DNA of 34,818 nt from an uncultured Mucilaginibacter sp. (GCA_903864275.1 CAIPFE010000055.1:1-34818), one strand, 5' to 3'; shown: positions 24,806-33,567, numbered from the stretch's first letter. Notes: generated by a model not told the origin, from the sequence alone. Program-made: numbers and translations.

Positions 24806-24850
24806 AGGAGAGTCAAGATACAAGAACCAAGAGTCAAGACAAAAACCAGG
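24806..24850. repeat. GAGTCAAGA-word repeat
   Basis: AGAGTCAAGATACAAGAACCAAGAGTCAAGAC directly follows the usp stop. The word GAGTCAAGA occurs twice with CAAGAACCAAG between. Same style as the other intergenic word clusters; no coding potential. Confidence 0.35.
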
Positions 24851-24909
24851 CTATGTTAATGAAATAACGGTAAAATTTGCCTAAAGTTTATTCCTATGTT
24901 TTTCTATAA

Positions 24910-24942
24910 TTTGCTTTAACAAAACAAATTATTTTAACTTTA
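24910..24942 (+). promoter_or_regulatory. Bacteroidota-type promoter of the MetE-like gene
   Basis: TTTG at 24910-24913 is followed after 21 bases by TAACTTTA at 24935-24942 (consensus TAnnTTTG, last base differing). Transcription would start near 24950, giving a leader of about 25 bases before ATG 24974. Confidence 0.5.
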
Positions 24943-24973
24943 GGCATCGATCTGATTAAACCAATTTACCATC

Positions 24974-26023
24974 ATGAAAATACCTACCGAACCAATCGGG
25001 AGCATCCCGAGGCCCGCAGAATTGATAGCAGCTATTACATCGCAAACAAATGGCGCCGACCTGCAAAAATTGTACGAAAAGGCAATTAACGATACTTTAA
25101 ACCAATTTGAGAAAACCGGCTCGCCTGTTATCACCGATGGCGAACAAACCAAGTCAAGTTTTGCCACTTATCCCCTCGAAGGGTTAACCGACCTGTCGCC
25201 CGAAGGGATGACGATTAATTTTGAAGACGGCCATAGCCGCCAGTTGCCGCTTTTAACAAAAGGCCCTTTCAGGTATGGCAATTATGCATCAAAATACCTT
25301 GCAAATGCGCAAAAGCTTACACAGACGCCTATTAAACAAGCTATAATTTCGGCGTCCGCGTTAAGTTTAATATACCCGGCAAACGGCATTGAAGGATATC
25401 CGCAATCGGAGTTTATGGCCGACCTGCTGAATGAATGTGAGAAAGATATCAGGCGTTGCCTTGATGAGGGAGCCTATAAAGTGCAGATGGATTTTACAGA
25501 AGGGCGGCTATCGCTAAAACTCGATCCTTCCGGCGGCGTTTTGAAACATTTTATTGCACTGAATAACCAGGTGTTTGACCGTTTTACAAAGGAAGAGCAA
25601 CAGAAATTAGGTGTGCATGTATGCCCCGGCGGCGACCATGATTCCACCCATAGTGCGGATATTGATTATGCCGATTTCCTGCCTGATCTTTTCGACCTGC
25701 ATGTAGGGAGCTTTTGCCTCCAGCTGGCCAGTGAACCCGACCACGTAAAAGTTTTAAAAACTATAAAACAATATCTCAAGCCCGATCAGAAAGCTTTTAT
25801 TGGTGTGATAGATGTGCTGAACCCGGTAATTGAAACCGCTGAACAAGTGCGTGACAGGGTACTGGAAGCAGCCCAATATATCCCCCTAAACCAATTAGGC
25901 ACCACCGATGATTGCGGGTTTTCACCCTTCTGCGATGATACATCAACAACAAGGGAAACGGCGTTTGCAAAGATCAAAGCGAGGGTAGAGGGGACGAAGT
26001 TGGCGGAGAAGGAGTTGTCTTAG
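24974..26023 (+). CDS. MetE-like cobalamin-independent methionine synthase family protein
   Basis: 349 residues, corresponding to the C-terminal catalytic barrel of MetE without the N-terminal half. The start MKIPTEPIGSIPRPAELI is typical of these short homologues. Zinc ligands are visible as H215-x-C217 (GVHVCPGGDHD) and C314 (TDDCGFSPFC). DGEQTKSSF (55-63) and VGVIDVLNP-like FIGVIDVLNPVIE (275-287) are family motifs. Full-length MetE transfers a methyl group from methyltetrahydrofolate to homocysteine. The short forms use various thiol methyl acceptors or donors, so the exact substrate is open. It has its own promoter and ends facing a convergent gene. Confidence 0.88.
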   Translation: MKIPTEPIGSIPRPAELIAAITSQTNGADLQKLYEKAINDTLNQFEKTGSPVITDGEQTKSSFATYPLEGLTDLSPEGMTINFEDGHSRQLPLLTKGPFRYGNYASKYLANAQKLTQTPIKQAIISASALSLIYPANGIEGYPQSEFMADLLNECEKDIRRCLDEGAYKVQMDFTEGRLSLKLDPSGGVLKHFIALNNQVFDRFTKEEQQKLGVHVCPGGDHDSTHSADIDYADFLPDLFDLHVGSFCLQLASEPDHVKVLKTIKQYLKPDQKAFIGVIDVLNPVIETAEQVRDRVLEAAQYIPLNQLGTTDDCGFSPFCDDTSTTRETAFAKIKARVEGTKLAEKELS

Positions 26024-26098
26024 CTTGATGTGCGGAGGAGTAGATGTGCGGATTTAAATTTATAATCCAGTCATTCGCACATCTGCACATCCGTCAAG
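26024..26098. terminator. TGTGCGGAT inverted repeat between convergent genes
   Basis: The left side reads CTTGATGTGCGGA then GATGTGCGGATT; the right side reads AATCCAGTCATT then CGCACATCTGCACATCCGTC and AAG. Left and right are approximate reverse complements around an AT-rich centre. It begins right after the stop of the MetE-like gene and runs over the stop codon of the convergent minus-strand gene at 26094. Both transcripts would form a hairpin, so it may terminate or protect both. Confidence 0.5.
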
Positions 26099-26810
26099 CC
26101 GCATTCGAAATATACTTCACCAAACTCCTCTTGGCCACCGGCAGCAATGTTTGCTCCAACGGAAAGGTGATATCGCTTTGCACATAATACACCGCTGGGT
26201 TGGGCATGTATTTGTTGCGGAGGATCAGATCGAGCTTCATCGCTTCCGGGGTTTTGGTGATGCTTTCTTCGTAGGTATCTAAAAAATTAATATTGATGCC
26301 GCGGTATTTATCATCCTTGTTTTCGAATATGGTGATCTGGTATTCGTATATGCCATGCGTTTTTTCCTTGCCGTTACGCAGGGAAAAATAGCCGTGATAT
26401 GGCATCAGCGGTATGATGCCTACCGGGTCGATATTCAGGCGGCTTTCCACAAAATCATAAATTTCTTTTCCTGTTTGTATTGCCGGGTCCATTGTTTGGA
26501 GGGCATAGGTAATGATGGATTCGATCTCTTTCATTGAGCTGTCATCATCCACTATTTTCTGGTAAGTAAGCTTTACGGCTTCAATATCAGCAAGGGTCAA
26601 GCGTTGCGGAAAGGCTTGCTGCAGGGTGCTTTTATTTTTTTTAAAGTATAAAAGATTGTTGTAATGAAATATCAGATCGGTAAGGTTGGGGTATAGTTTG
26701 CTCTTATCAAAATAGCGGTTTATTTCCTGCAGGTAATCAAGCAGGATATACTTTTTGTATTCAAAATCAAGTGAACCTTCAATAAACCAATTGATACCTA
26801 ATGATTTCAT
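26094..26810 (-). CDS. Conserved-type hypothetical protein
   Basis: 238 residues, start MKSLGINWFIEGSLDFEYKK. Soluble, with no signal peptide or membrane span. It is rich in aromatic residues and appears alpha/beta (FEYKKYILLDYLQEINRYFD, LYPNLTDLIFHYNNLLYF, YEYQITIFENKDDKYRGI). No catalytic motif or known family was recognised. It is divergent from the RsmI-like methyltransferase gene (56-base gap) and convergent with the MetE-like gene, with its stop codon inside an inverted repeat. It resembles hypothetical proteins that I associate with Bacteroidota next to this methyltransferase, but I could not check that. Confidence 0.8.
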   Translation of the reverse strand: MKSLGINWFIEGSLDFEYKKYILLDYLQEINRYFDKSKLYPNLTDLIFHYNNLLYFKKNKSTLQQAFPQRLTLADIEAVKLTYQKIVDDDSSMKEIESIITYALQTMDPAIQTGKEIYDFVESRLNIDPVGIIPLMPYHGYFSLRNGKEKTHGIYEYQITIFENKDDKYRGININFLDTYEESITKTPEAMKLDLILRNKYMPNPAVYYVQSDITFPLEQTLLPVAKRSLVKYISNAA

Positions 26811-26866
26811 TTTTTTTGATTTCCTTTCAACAGCTTAAATTAAACAAAAAAGAGCAATTTTGCAAT

Positions 26867-27577
26867 ATGCCTTTAGGAACCCTTTATTTAATACCCGTAC
26901 CGCTTGCCGATGAGGCTGCGGCCAAATCATTTACACCATATCTTACCGATACCATCAACAGCATAAAAGAATATATTGCAGAGAACGAAAAAACAGCCCG
27001 CAGGTTTTTAAAAGAGGCCGGCCTTAAAACCCCGCAAAGCGAATTGCTGATACATGATTACGGCAAACATAACCGTGATGTTTCAACTGCCGATTTTTTC
27101 AAGGGCCTGCAGGCCGGTAAAGATGTGGGTTTGATGAGCGAGGCCGGCTGCCCCGGTATTGCTGACCCGGGCGCTGAAATTGTGGAGAAAGCGCACCGCA
27201 TGGGCATAAAGGTGGTGCCATTGGTCGGGCCAAGCTCTATTTTGCTGGCGCTGATGGCTTCAGGTTTTAACGGGCAAAGCTTTACCTTCCATGGCTACCT
27301 GCCAATTGATAAGGCAGAACGCAGCAAAAGGATAAGGCAATTGGAAGGCCATGCCGAGCAAAACGATCAGACACAAATATTTATTGAAACGCCGTTCCGC
27401 AATAACCCGATGCTGGAAGAGATACTAAGGACCGCGCAGCCGAAAACCCGGCTTTGCATCGCCGCCGACCTTACCTCAGCCAATGAATTTGTGCAAACAA
27501 AAACCATCGCCGAATGGCAAAAAAAAGTTCCGGAACTGCATAAACGGCCTGCCATTTTTTTAATCTACCACAGGTAA
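26867..27577 (+). CDS. RsmI-like SAM-dependent methyltransferase (tetrapyrrole methylase fold)
   Basis: 236 residues from ATG 26867 (MPLGTLYLIPVPLADEAAA). A longer frame from 26801 would run back through the divergent gene's start and is rejected. Family motifs are KDVGLMSEAGCPGIADPGAE and VVPLVGPSSILLALMASGFN, then FTFHGYLPIDKAER and IFIETPFRNNPMLEE. RsmI methylates the 2'-O of C1402 in 16S rRNA. This protein has an N-terminal region unlike canonical RsmI (TDTINSIKEYIAENEKTARR in place of the usual EDITLRALE-type segment), so it may be a paralogue with another substrate. The monooxygenase gene starts 3 bases after its stop, so translation is probably coupled. Confidence 0.88.
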   Translation: MPLGTLYLIPVPLADEAAAKSFTPYLTDTINSIKEYIAENEKTARRFLKEAGLKTPQSELLIHDYGKHNRDVSTADFFKGLQAGKDVGLMSEAGCPGIADPGAEIVEKAHRMGIKVVPLVGPSSILLALMASGFNGQSFTFHGYLPIDKAERSKRIRQLEGHAEQNDQTQIFIETPFRNNPMLEEILRTAQPKTRLCIAADLTSANEFVQTKTIAEWQKKVPELHKRPAIFLIYHR

Positions 27578-27580
27578 TTA

Positions 27581-29185
27581 ATGACCCTTGCTGAAACACA
27601 TACCAAAGTATTGATCGTTGGCGCGGGCCCGTCCGGACTGATGATGGCGGCGCAGCTGTTAAGGTATGGGGTTCAGCCGGTTATAATTGACAGCAAAGAG
27701 GGGCCGACCGATGAGTCGAAAGCATTAGGCGTTCAGGCGCGTTCGCTGGAAATTTACAGGCAGATGGGGGTAATTGACCGCGCTATTAAGGATGGGAAAC
27801 AGGCTGATGGCGTTATTTTTAACGAAAACGGAAAGCAATTGGCTAAGTTGTCGTTGGGCAACGTTGGCGAAGGGCAAACGCCATTTCCGTTTATTCTTTT
27901 ATACCAGCAAAGTAGAAATGAGCGGCTGCTGCTCGATTTTTTAACGCTAAACTGCTGCCCGGTTTACTGGAAAACCGATCTGATCGCATTAAAACAAACC
28001 GCGAAACATGCCGAAGCTCAATTGCAAACCGGCGGACAGCTTATTGATATTACCTGCGATTGGGTGATCGGCGCGGATGGCGCACATAGTGCCGTACGTA
28101 AAACTTTACAAATACCATTCAATGGCGATACTTATGCGCATGAATTTTACCTCGCGGATGTTGAACTGAATAATGAAGAGCTAAACGAAAGTTATGTGCA
28201 GCTTTTTATGGGCAAAAATGACATTTCGGGCCTTTTTCCGATGCCGGAATCAAATCGATACCGCATTATCGGCAACCTGCCTGATGAGCCCGGTAAAAAA
28301 GACTGGACGCTTGAAGATGTACTCCCTTCGTTGAATGCTATTACGCAATCATCCATAAATATTGTTCATAACTATTGGTTTACTATTTACAAGCTGCACC
28401 ATCGCATGGCCGATAAGTTCAGGGACCAGCGCTGCTTTTTGATAGGTGATGCCGCTCATATCCACTCGCCGGTTGGCGCGCAGGGCATGAACACCGGCTT
28501 GCAGGATGCCTATAACCTGGCCTGGAAACTGGCGGGCGTAGTGAATGGCCAACTGAGAGAACCTGTTTTAGATAGCTATGCTGCCGAACGCATGCCCGTT
28601 GCCAAAGACTTGTTAAGCACCACAGACAGGGTTTTCACCGTAGTTATGTCCAACAACTTGTTTAAACGTTTATTCAAAAAATGGGTATTGCCCCGGGGGC
28701 TGAAATTTGTTTGGAGCAAAAAAAGCCTGAGGGAAGTGTTTTTTAAGCGGGTATCACAAATTGGGATAACCTATCGCGACAGCGTCATAAACCTGCACAT
28801 CAGCCAGGCCACCAAAGTTAAAGCCGGCGACAGGCTGCCGTACTTAAAAGTATTTGACGAGAAAAAACAACTGGAAACCGACCTGCACGAATGGTGCAGC
28901 AAGCCCGGCTTTACGCTGATCGTGTTGGCCAAATTATCGGAAGCCGATCTTTTTTCCCTCGCTAAATGGATCACTCAAAAATACCCGGCAATGCTTAATT
29001 TTTTTTATTTGCCGCCATCCGCAAAAAACCAGCATATTTTTGATGCCTTTGAAACGGGGAAAAACCAGGGGAAAGCCCTTATTGTAAGGCCCGATATGCA
29101 TATCGGCTTTATTAATGATAAGGTGGACATGGTTTTAATGGATAATTATTTGCAGAATGTGGTGGGGGTGGTGGGAAGTGGGTAG
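27581..29185 (+). CDS. FAD-dependent aromatic-type monooxygenase (PheA/TfdB family)
   Basis: 534 residues. The Rossmann motif VGAGPSGL (13-20) binds FAD; GADGAHSAVR (164-173) and LIGDAAHIHSPVGAQGMNTG (287-306) are the DG and GD motifs of class A flavin monooxygenases. The C-terminal part (about 400-534, VKAGDRLPYLKVFDEKKQLE onward) resembles the thioredoxin-like domain of phenol hydroxylases but no redox cysteine pair is evident. Such enzymes hydroxylate phenolic or polyketide-like substrates with NAD(P)H and oxygen. The substrate is unknown. It begins 3 bases after the methyltransferase gene and ends in front of a triplicated repeat. Confidence 0.9.
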   Translation: MTLAETHTKVLIVGAGPSGLMMAAQLLRYGVQPVIIDSKEGPTDESKALGVQARSLEIYRQMGVIDRAIKDGKQADGVIFNENGKQLAKLSLGNVGEGQTPFPFILLYQQSRNERLLLDFLTLNCCPVYWKTDLIALKQTAKHAEAQLQTGGQLIDITCDWVIGADGAHSAVRKTLQIPFNGDTYAHEFYLADVELNNEELNESYVQLFMGKNDISGLFPMPESNRYRIIGNLPDEPGKKDWTLEDVLPSLNAITQSSINIVHNYWFTIYKLHHRMADKFRDQRCFLIGDAAHIHSPVGAQGMNTGLQDAYNLAWKLAGVVNGQLREPVLDSYAAERMPVAKDLLSTTDRVFTVVMSNNLFKRLFKKWVLPRGLKFVWSKKSLREVFFKRVSQIGITYRDSVINLHISQATKVKAGDRLPYLKVFDEKKQLETDLHEWCSKPGFTLIVLAKLSEADLFSLAKWITQKYPAMLNFFYLPPSAKNQHIFDAFETGKNQGKALIVRPDMHIGFINDKVDMVLMDNYLQNVVGVVGSG

Positions 29186-29210
29186 GGGAAGCGCGGCATA
29201 CCCCTCAGTC

Positions 29211-29591
29211 GCCATACCCCCTCTGTCTCCTTCGTCGACATCTCCCCCTAAGCTTAGGGGGAGAAAAATCAAGTTACCACCCAAATTTTAAGTGAACCTT
29301 CTCCTCCCCTAATTTAGGGGAGGCCGGGAGGGTTAAAAACGCGCCATACCCCCTCTGTCTCCTTCGTCGACATCTCCCCCTAAGCTTAGGGGGAGAAGCA
29401 TTAGGGTTACCCCCAATTTTGCGTGAACCTTCTCCTCCCTTATATTTAGGGGAGGCCGGGAGGGGTAAACTACCCCCTCTGTCTCCTTCGTCGACATCTC
29501 CCCCTAAGCTTAGGGTGAGAAACGCAAGGGTCAACCCGAACTTTTATGAGAAACCTCTCCTCCCCTAAATTTAGGGGAGGCCGGGAGGGGT
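29211..29591. repeat. Three tandem ~125-130-bp palindromic repeat units
   Basis: Units begin with CCCCCTCTGTCTCCTTCGTC (CTCTGTCTCC at 29221, 29353 and 29477, periods 132 and 124). Each holds a palindrome of TCTCCCCCTAAG and its complement, centred on AAGCTT, at 29241-29264, 29373-29396 and 29497-29520. The first two are perfect and the third has one mismatch (TAGGGTGAG). Each unit closes with CTCCTCCCCTAAATTTAGGG-like arms and GGCCGGGAGGG. The middle of each unit is more variable. The block fills the gap between the convergent monooxygenase and GH97 genes. An 86-codon minus-strand frame across it is a by-product of the repeat. Confidence 0.9.
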
Positions 29592-29592
29592 A

Positions 29593-31557
29593 TCATTCCT
29601 TTTCAAACCTCGCCGCCCATCCACCACCCGACGCCATTTTGATTGTCAGCTTATCCTTCGCGGTAACTGTTATCTCTTTACGGATATAATCAGTAGCATC
29701 CCGGTTGGCATTTACACCATCTTCAAATATGATGGCTCTATAACCGCCTGTACCCAAAAAAGACAGGTCGATGGTGATTTCACGGGTATTCCAATTGGTC
29801 ATAGCGCCGGCAAACCAGGTATTGCCTTTGCGGCGGGCGATGCTTACAAATTCGCCAACCTTCCCGTCAAGGGCAACTGTGGCATCGAAAGTGGTTGGTA
29901 TAGCAGCTATAAAATCGGTGCTTTCCTGTTCGCGCATGTAGATGGTCGGGTTATCCGAGAGCATCTGCAGCGGCGCTTCAAAGATGGTATACATGGCCAG
30001 CTGGTGACAGCGTGTACCCTGTGTCATCGGGTTTGAATTTACGGGACGGAATGCCTCTTTGGTTGCATTGCGCATACCCCCGGGGGTATAATCCATCGGG
30101 CCTGCCATCATGCGGATAAAGGGGATGCTTACATCGTATCCCGGCTGGTTATCTGTGCCCCATTTCATATTTTCAAGGCCTTTTACCCCTTCGCAGTTGA
30201 TCACATTAGGATAAGTGCGCTGCATGCCGCTGGGCTTGTACATGCCATGATAGTCAACCAGCAAATGGTGATCAGCAGCCAATTGTGCAAGGCTATATAA
30301 TGAGCTTACCGCTTTCTGGTCGTCGCGGTCGATAAAATCTATCTTAAAACCTTTTACACCCATTTTCGAGAATTTCGCAAACAGGCCGTCCACGTCGCGG
30401 GTAATGGCATACCAGGTTGACCATAATATTACGCCCACATTTTTCTGTTTGCCGTAATCAACTACTGCCTGTACATCCAGTTTAGAAATGTTAAGGTCGT
30501 GATCATCCGACCAGCCTTCATCGATAATAATATATTCCAGCTTGTTTGCGGCAGCGAAGTCGATATAATATTTGTAGGTTGGCACATTAATGCCGGCTTT
30601 AAAATCAACATGGGTGATGTTCCAGTCGTTCCACCAGTCCCATGCCACTTTGCCGGGTTTTATCCACGACAGGTCGGGCACCCTTGAAGGCGCGGACAGC
30701 CTTTGCATCATATCATTATCGGCCAATTGCCTGTCTTCTGTGCTGATCACCACTACCCGCCATGGAAAGCTGCGCGAGCCGGCGGTTTTAGCAATATAAT
30801 CAGCCCGCGATTTTACCACATAGTTAAGGCCGTGCACAAATTCCTCGGTAGGGTAAGGGGCAAATACGCCATGCAGGTTATTTCCATCGCCGGGTGTTAA
30901 ATACATGCCGGGATAATCCTGGAGGTCGGCCTCCAGGATTACGGCTTTTATCGGGCTGCCAACATCAACCAGTACCGGTAAAAATGCCAGCGTATCCTTT
31001 TTAATGGCCGAAATGTTGACATTATCATAATGTGACTCGAACGAGGTGTTGAATTTATCTTTATTGCGGTAATCATTTACTAAAGGCAGGAAGGCCTTGT
31101 CATCATCCTTAAAATTAAAATTTGCTTCCTCGTTTAAAATGGTGATCTCATCCTTTTTTTGTGTGAACCAGCGATAGGCCACGCCATCATTATAAGCCCT
31201 GAAAATAAGGCCGTAATCTCCTTTAAAAGTAAGTGTGAGCTGGTTATAATTATCCTGAACTGTGCTCTTTTTATAGATAGGTGTCGCAATGGTCTCATTT
31301 ACTGATGCTTCCACCGATTTTTTAATGGAAGCATTTTTACCCAAAACTTCGCCATTGTCAAGTGTGATGGAAATTTCGGAAGGGGCGATCACTTCGGTTC
31401 CCCCGTGCTTCACCGACCAGTTCACAGTGGCGCCCGCTGTAATACTTATGCTGATCTTGCCATCCGGCGATTTTACGAGATGAGTTTTGCCGGATTGCGC
31501 CAGCACAGCGGACAGCGGCGAAATAACGCACAGCAGTAATAAAATTCTAAATTTCAT
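29593..31557 (-). CDS. Glycoside hydrolase family 97, retaining-type (alpha-galactosidase-like)
   Basis: 654 residues. A signal peptide (1-20, ILLLLCVISPLSAVLAQ) indicates export to the periplasm. The N-terminal beta-sandwich (about 25-290) contains WSVKHGGTEVIAPS and GLIFRAYNDGVAYRW. The barrel (about 300-560) contains WDWWNDWNI, EYIIIDEGWSDD and VGVILWSTWYA. In the catalytic region GFKIDFIDRDDQ carries D407 and NVINCEGVKGLE carries E456. In GH97 an aspartate at this KxDF position is the nucleophile of retaining enzymes, while SusB-type inverting alpha-glucosidases have glycine there. SusB also has glutamate where this protein reads DYHGMYKPSG. I therefore infer a retaining enzyme, probably on alpha-galactosides. 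No SusC/SusD pair is near. Confidence 0.93.
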   Translation of the reverse strand: MKFRILLLLCVISPLSAVLAQSGKTHLVKSPDGKISISITAGATVNWSVKHGGTEVIAPSEISITLDNGEVLGKNASIKKSVEASVNETIATPIYKKSTVQDNYNQLTLTFKGDYGLIFRAYNDGVAYRWFTQKKDEITILNEEANFNFKDDDKAFLPLVNDYRNKDKFNTSFESHYDNVNISAIKKDTLAFLPVLVDVGSPIKAVILEADLQDYPGMYLTPGDGNNLHGVFAPYPTEEFVHGLNYVVKSRADYIAKTAGSRSFPWRVVVISTEDRQLADNDMMQRLSAPSRVPDLSWIKPGKVAWDWWNDWNITHVDFKAGINVPTYKYYIDFAAANKLEYIIIDEGWSDDHDLNISKLDVQAVVDYGKQKNVGVILWSTWYAITRDVDGLFAKFSKMGVKGFKIDFIDRDDQKAVSSLYSLAQLAADHHLLVDYHGMYKPSGMQRTYPNVINCEGVKGLENMKWGTDNQPGYDVSIPFIRMMAGPMDYTPGGMRNATKEAFRPVNSNPMTQGTRCHQLAMYTIFEAPLQMLSDNPTIYMREQESTDFIAAIPTTFDATVALDGKVGEFVSIARRKGNTWFAGAMTNWNTREITIDLSFLGTGGYRAIIFEDGVNANRDATDYIRKEITVTAKDKLTIKMASGGGWAARFEKE

Positions 31558-31675
31558 CGGACGAATTATTAGGTTTTACAGGATGGGGGTTTATAAACAT
31601 CCGAAACTAAATAAAATCCGGGAATTTATTACTGTATTATTGACAATTTTTAAGGGGAGGGCACGGACAGAATAA

Positions 31676-31708
31676 TTGTTTATTTTAGTTTTCAAAACTT
31701 TAAGTTTG
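31676..31708 (+). promoter_or_regulatory. Bacteroidota-type promoter with embedded palindrome
   Basis: TTG at 31676-31678 and TAAGTTTG at 31701-31708 (full match to TAnnTTTG) are separated by 22 bases. Between them lies the palindrome AGTTTTCAAAACT (31687-31699), with the same core as the one at 836-850. Transcription would start near 31715, about 25 bases before ATG 31740. Confidence 0.6.
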
Positions 31709-31739
31709 CTCTTCTAAGTAAGATATTGACCTATAACAG

Positions 31740-32312
31740 ATGGACAAAATTTCCTTCGACATATTTGAACCCGAAAAGCAAAAATTTAAACTGACTCCAA
31801 ATTGGATAGTGTTAAGTTTATGGACAATTACAATTCTTTTTCTATGGATATTTGATAATGTTCTTCCGCCAAATAGTACGGGGAGGGTGGCTTGGTTAGT
31901 TTGCATATTGATAATTACCATGTATTATTTAACACGCTCTTACTTTAAATATAGACCTCTAAAGGGTTCGATAAAGGGGGAGATTATTTTTGAAAGCGAT
32001 AGCATTGTTATAAATGGTAAAGTATTTGCATTAAAAGATATTGAGGGCCTCGATTTCGGATTTATAGATTTTTACGGAGAAGTTTCATTTATCAACGGGG
32101 ATTTTAATCCTAAAATTTCTCAGGGGGTAAACAACTTTGTTACTTTCAAGGATAATACAAAACAAACTCAAATGGTTTATTTCAGGATGATGACTAAAAA
32201 CTCATCTTTAACGTTATACCCATTTATTAATGAGGCTGTGAAATTGAAGGCGATGAGTTATTACCGTGCGATTGATTTGATAGACATTGAAAATGTTACG
32301 AAACCGGAATAG
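31740..32312 (+). CDS. Unrecognised membrane protein with PH-like C-terminal region
   Basis: 190 residues. Two membrane spans are predicted at about 23-40 (WIVLSLWTITILFLWIF) and 49-66 (VAWLVCILIITMYYLTRSY). The rest is beta-rich and probably cytoplasmic (GEIIFESDSIVINGKVFALK, LDFGFIDFYGEVSFINGDF, VTFKDNTKQTQMVYF), resembling bacterial PH-like domains seen after two spans, though this was not confirmed. It has its own promoter and ends facing anmK. No function can be assigned. Confidence 0.75.
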   Translation: MDKISFDIFEPEKQKFKLTPNWIVLSLWTITILFLWIFDNVLPPNSTGRVAWLVCILIITMYYLTRSYFKYRPLKGSIKGEIIFESDSIVINGKVFALKDIEGLDFGFIDFYGEVSFINGDFNPKISQGVNNFVTFKDNTKQTQMVYFRMMTKNSSLTLYPFINEAVKLKAMSYYRAIDLIDIENVTKPE

Positions 32313-32373
32313 CCATATTATTGCAAATGGGAAATTCTTAAACAATAATTTGTACAGGAAATTTAAATTACCG

Positions 32374-33567
32374 TCACCCCGCAAAACTAAACTTCCCCAT
32401 CAAAACCGCCGGGTTATCCCCAATCTTTACCGGCTCGCCACACAAAGCTTCATTCCCCAGTAGCGCAAACAAAATGGCTTCTTTGGCATCTGGGTCAATC
32501 CCTAAACTGCTTGTATCAGTAATGATGGCCTTGGATAAAGCCTTTTTTAAATAGTCAATAACATAAATGTTTTTAGCGCCGCCGCCGCTGGTAAAAATTT
32601 TAATATCATCCACCTTAAAATTATACAAAATAAAGTCAGCGATAGCTTTTGCAGTAAATGCGCTCAAAGTGCAAACCAAATCTGCATTAGTTATGGTTTG
32701 CGTGTTTGACTTTTGTTGGGCGTCTGCAACAAATGTTAGGTTAAACAATTCGGGACCGGTGGTTTTGGGCGCTTTTTCTTGGAAAAACGGGTGATCCAGT
32801 AAAGCTTTTAAAAGGGCCTCATTCACACTGCCGCTAAAAGCGATCTTTGAATCTTCGTCGTAAGCTATATTAAAATATTTCCGGCTCGCTGCATCTATCA
32901 ATGTATTGCCGGGGCCAATGTCGGTGCATAAGACGTTAGCATAATCACCATTCGCGGGTAAAAAGGTAAGGTTAGCAATGCCGCCGATATTGAGCAATAT
33001 CCGGTTTTCGCCTGCTTTGCTGCCAAGCAATACATCGCCATATAAAGCCAACGGCGCGCCTTCGCCGCCTACGGCGATATGTTTTTGCCTGAAATCGCTG
33101 ATGGTTAGTATGCCGGTTTTTACAGCTACATGATCGCCATCGCCAATTTGCAGGGTGGCGTTTGGATATCCGGGTTGCTGGTGCAGCCTTTTTGGCGCAT
33201 GGTAAATGGTTTGGCCGTGACTGGCAATAAAATCAATAGCTGCAGGTTTTATTCCCCATTCAGCAAGGGCCTGTAAAACCAGTTCGCCGTGAAAGTTGCC
33301 GATAAAGGCATTTAGCAGGCAAACTTTTTCAAGGTCGGCGTCCTTCCGGGCAAATACGGATTGTATTTCTTTTTTGAAGTCCTCTTTGTAGGGAATGGTT
33401 GTAAATTTCAGCAGGCTAAATTCTGTTTCTAAACCACTGCCCTTAAACCTGCACAAAGCAATATCCAGCCCGTCGAGCGAGGTGCCCGACATCAGGCCGA
33501 TGCCGATTTTTTCGACTTTTTGGGCGATGGCGAATAGCTTTTGCAGATTTTGGTTGAGGGCTAACAT
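32374..33567 (-). CDS. anmK: Anhydro-N-acetylmuramic acid kinase
   Basis: 397 residues. The N-terminal IGIGLMSGTSLDGLDIALCR is the signature; further motifs are FIASHGQTIYHAPKR, LNIGGIANLTFLP, CTDIGPGNTLIDAAS, IKIFTSGGGAKNIYVIDYL and the C-terminal AKEAILFALLGNEALCG. The enzyme cleaves and phosphorylates 1,6-anhydro-MurNAc to MurNAc-6-phosphate in peptidoglycan recycling. The start at ATG 33567 gives a short N-terminal helix before the signature (MLALNQNLQKLFAIAQ), normal in Bacteroidota. It is divergent from the nagB-like gene (166-base gap), linking two amino-sugar recycling steps. Confidence 0.96.
   Translation of the reverse strand: MLALNQNLQKLFAIAQKVEKIGIGLMSGTSLDGLDIALCRFKGSGLETEFSLLKFTTIPYKEDFKKEIQSVFARKDADLEKVCLLNAFIGNFHGELVLQALAEWGIKPAAIDFIASHGQTIYHAPKRLHQQPGYPNATLQIGDGDHVAVKTGILTISDFRQKHIAVGGEGAPLALYGDVLLGSKAGENRILLNIGGIANLTFLPANGDYANVLCTDIGPGNTLIDAASRKYFNIAYDEDSKIAFSGSVNEALLKALLDHPFFQEKAPKTTGPELFNLTFVADAQQKSNTQTITNADLVCTLSAFTAKAIADFILYNFKVDDIKIFTSGGGAKNIYVIDYLKKALSKAIITDTSSLGIDPDAKEAILFALLGNEALCGEPVKIGDNPAVLMGKFSFAG

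Noticed and set aside
29274..29534. 86-codon minus-strand frame across the triplicated repeat
   Set aside because: It is a translation of the repeat units (GGDVDEGDRGG twice) and not a gene.
29211..29591. Possible CRISPR array in the regularly repeated block
   Set aside because: Units are about 125-130 bp, contain two palindromes each, have only three copies and no cas genes nearby.
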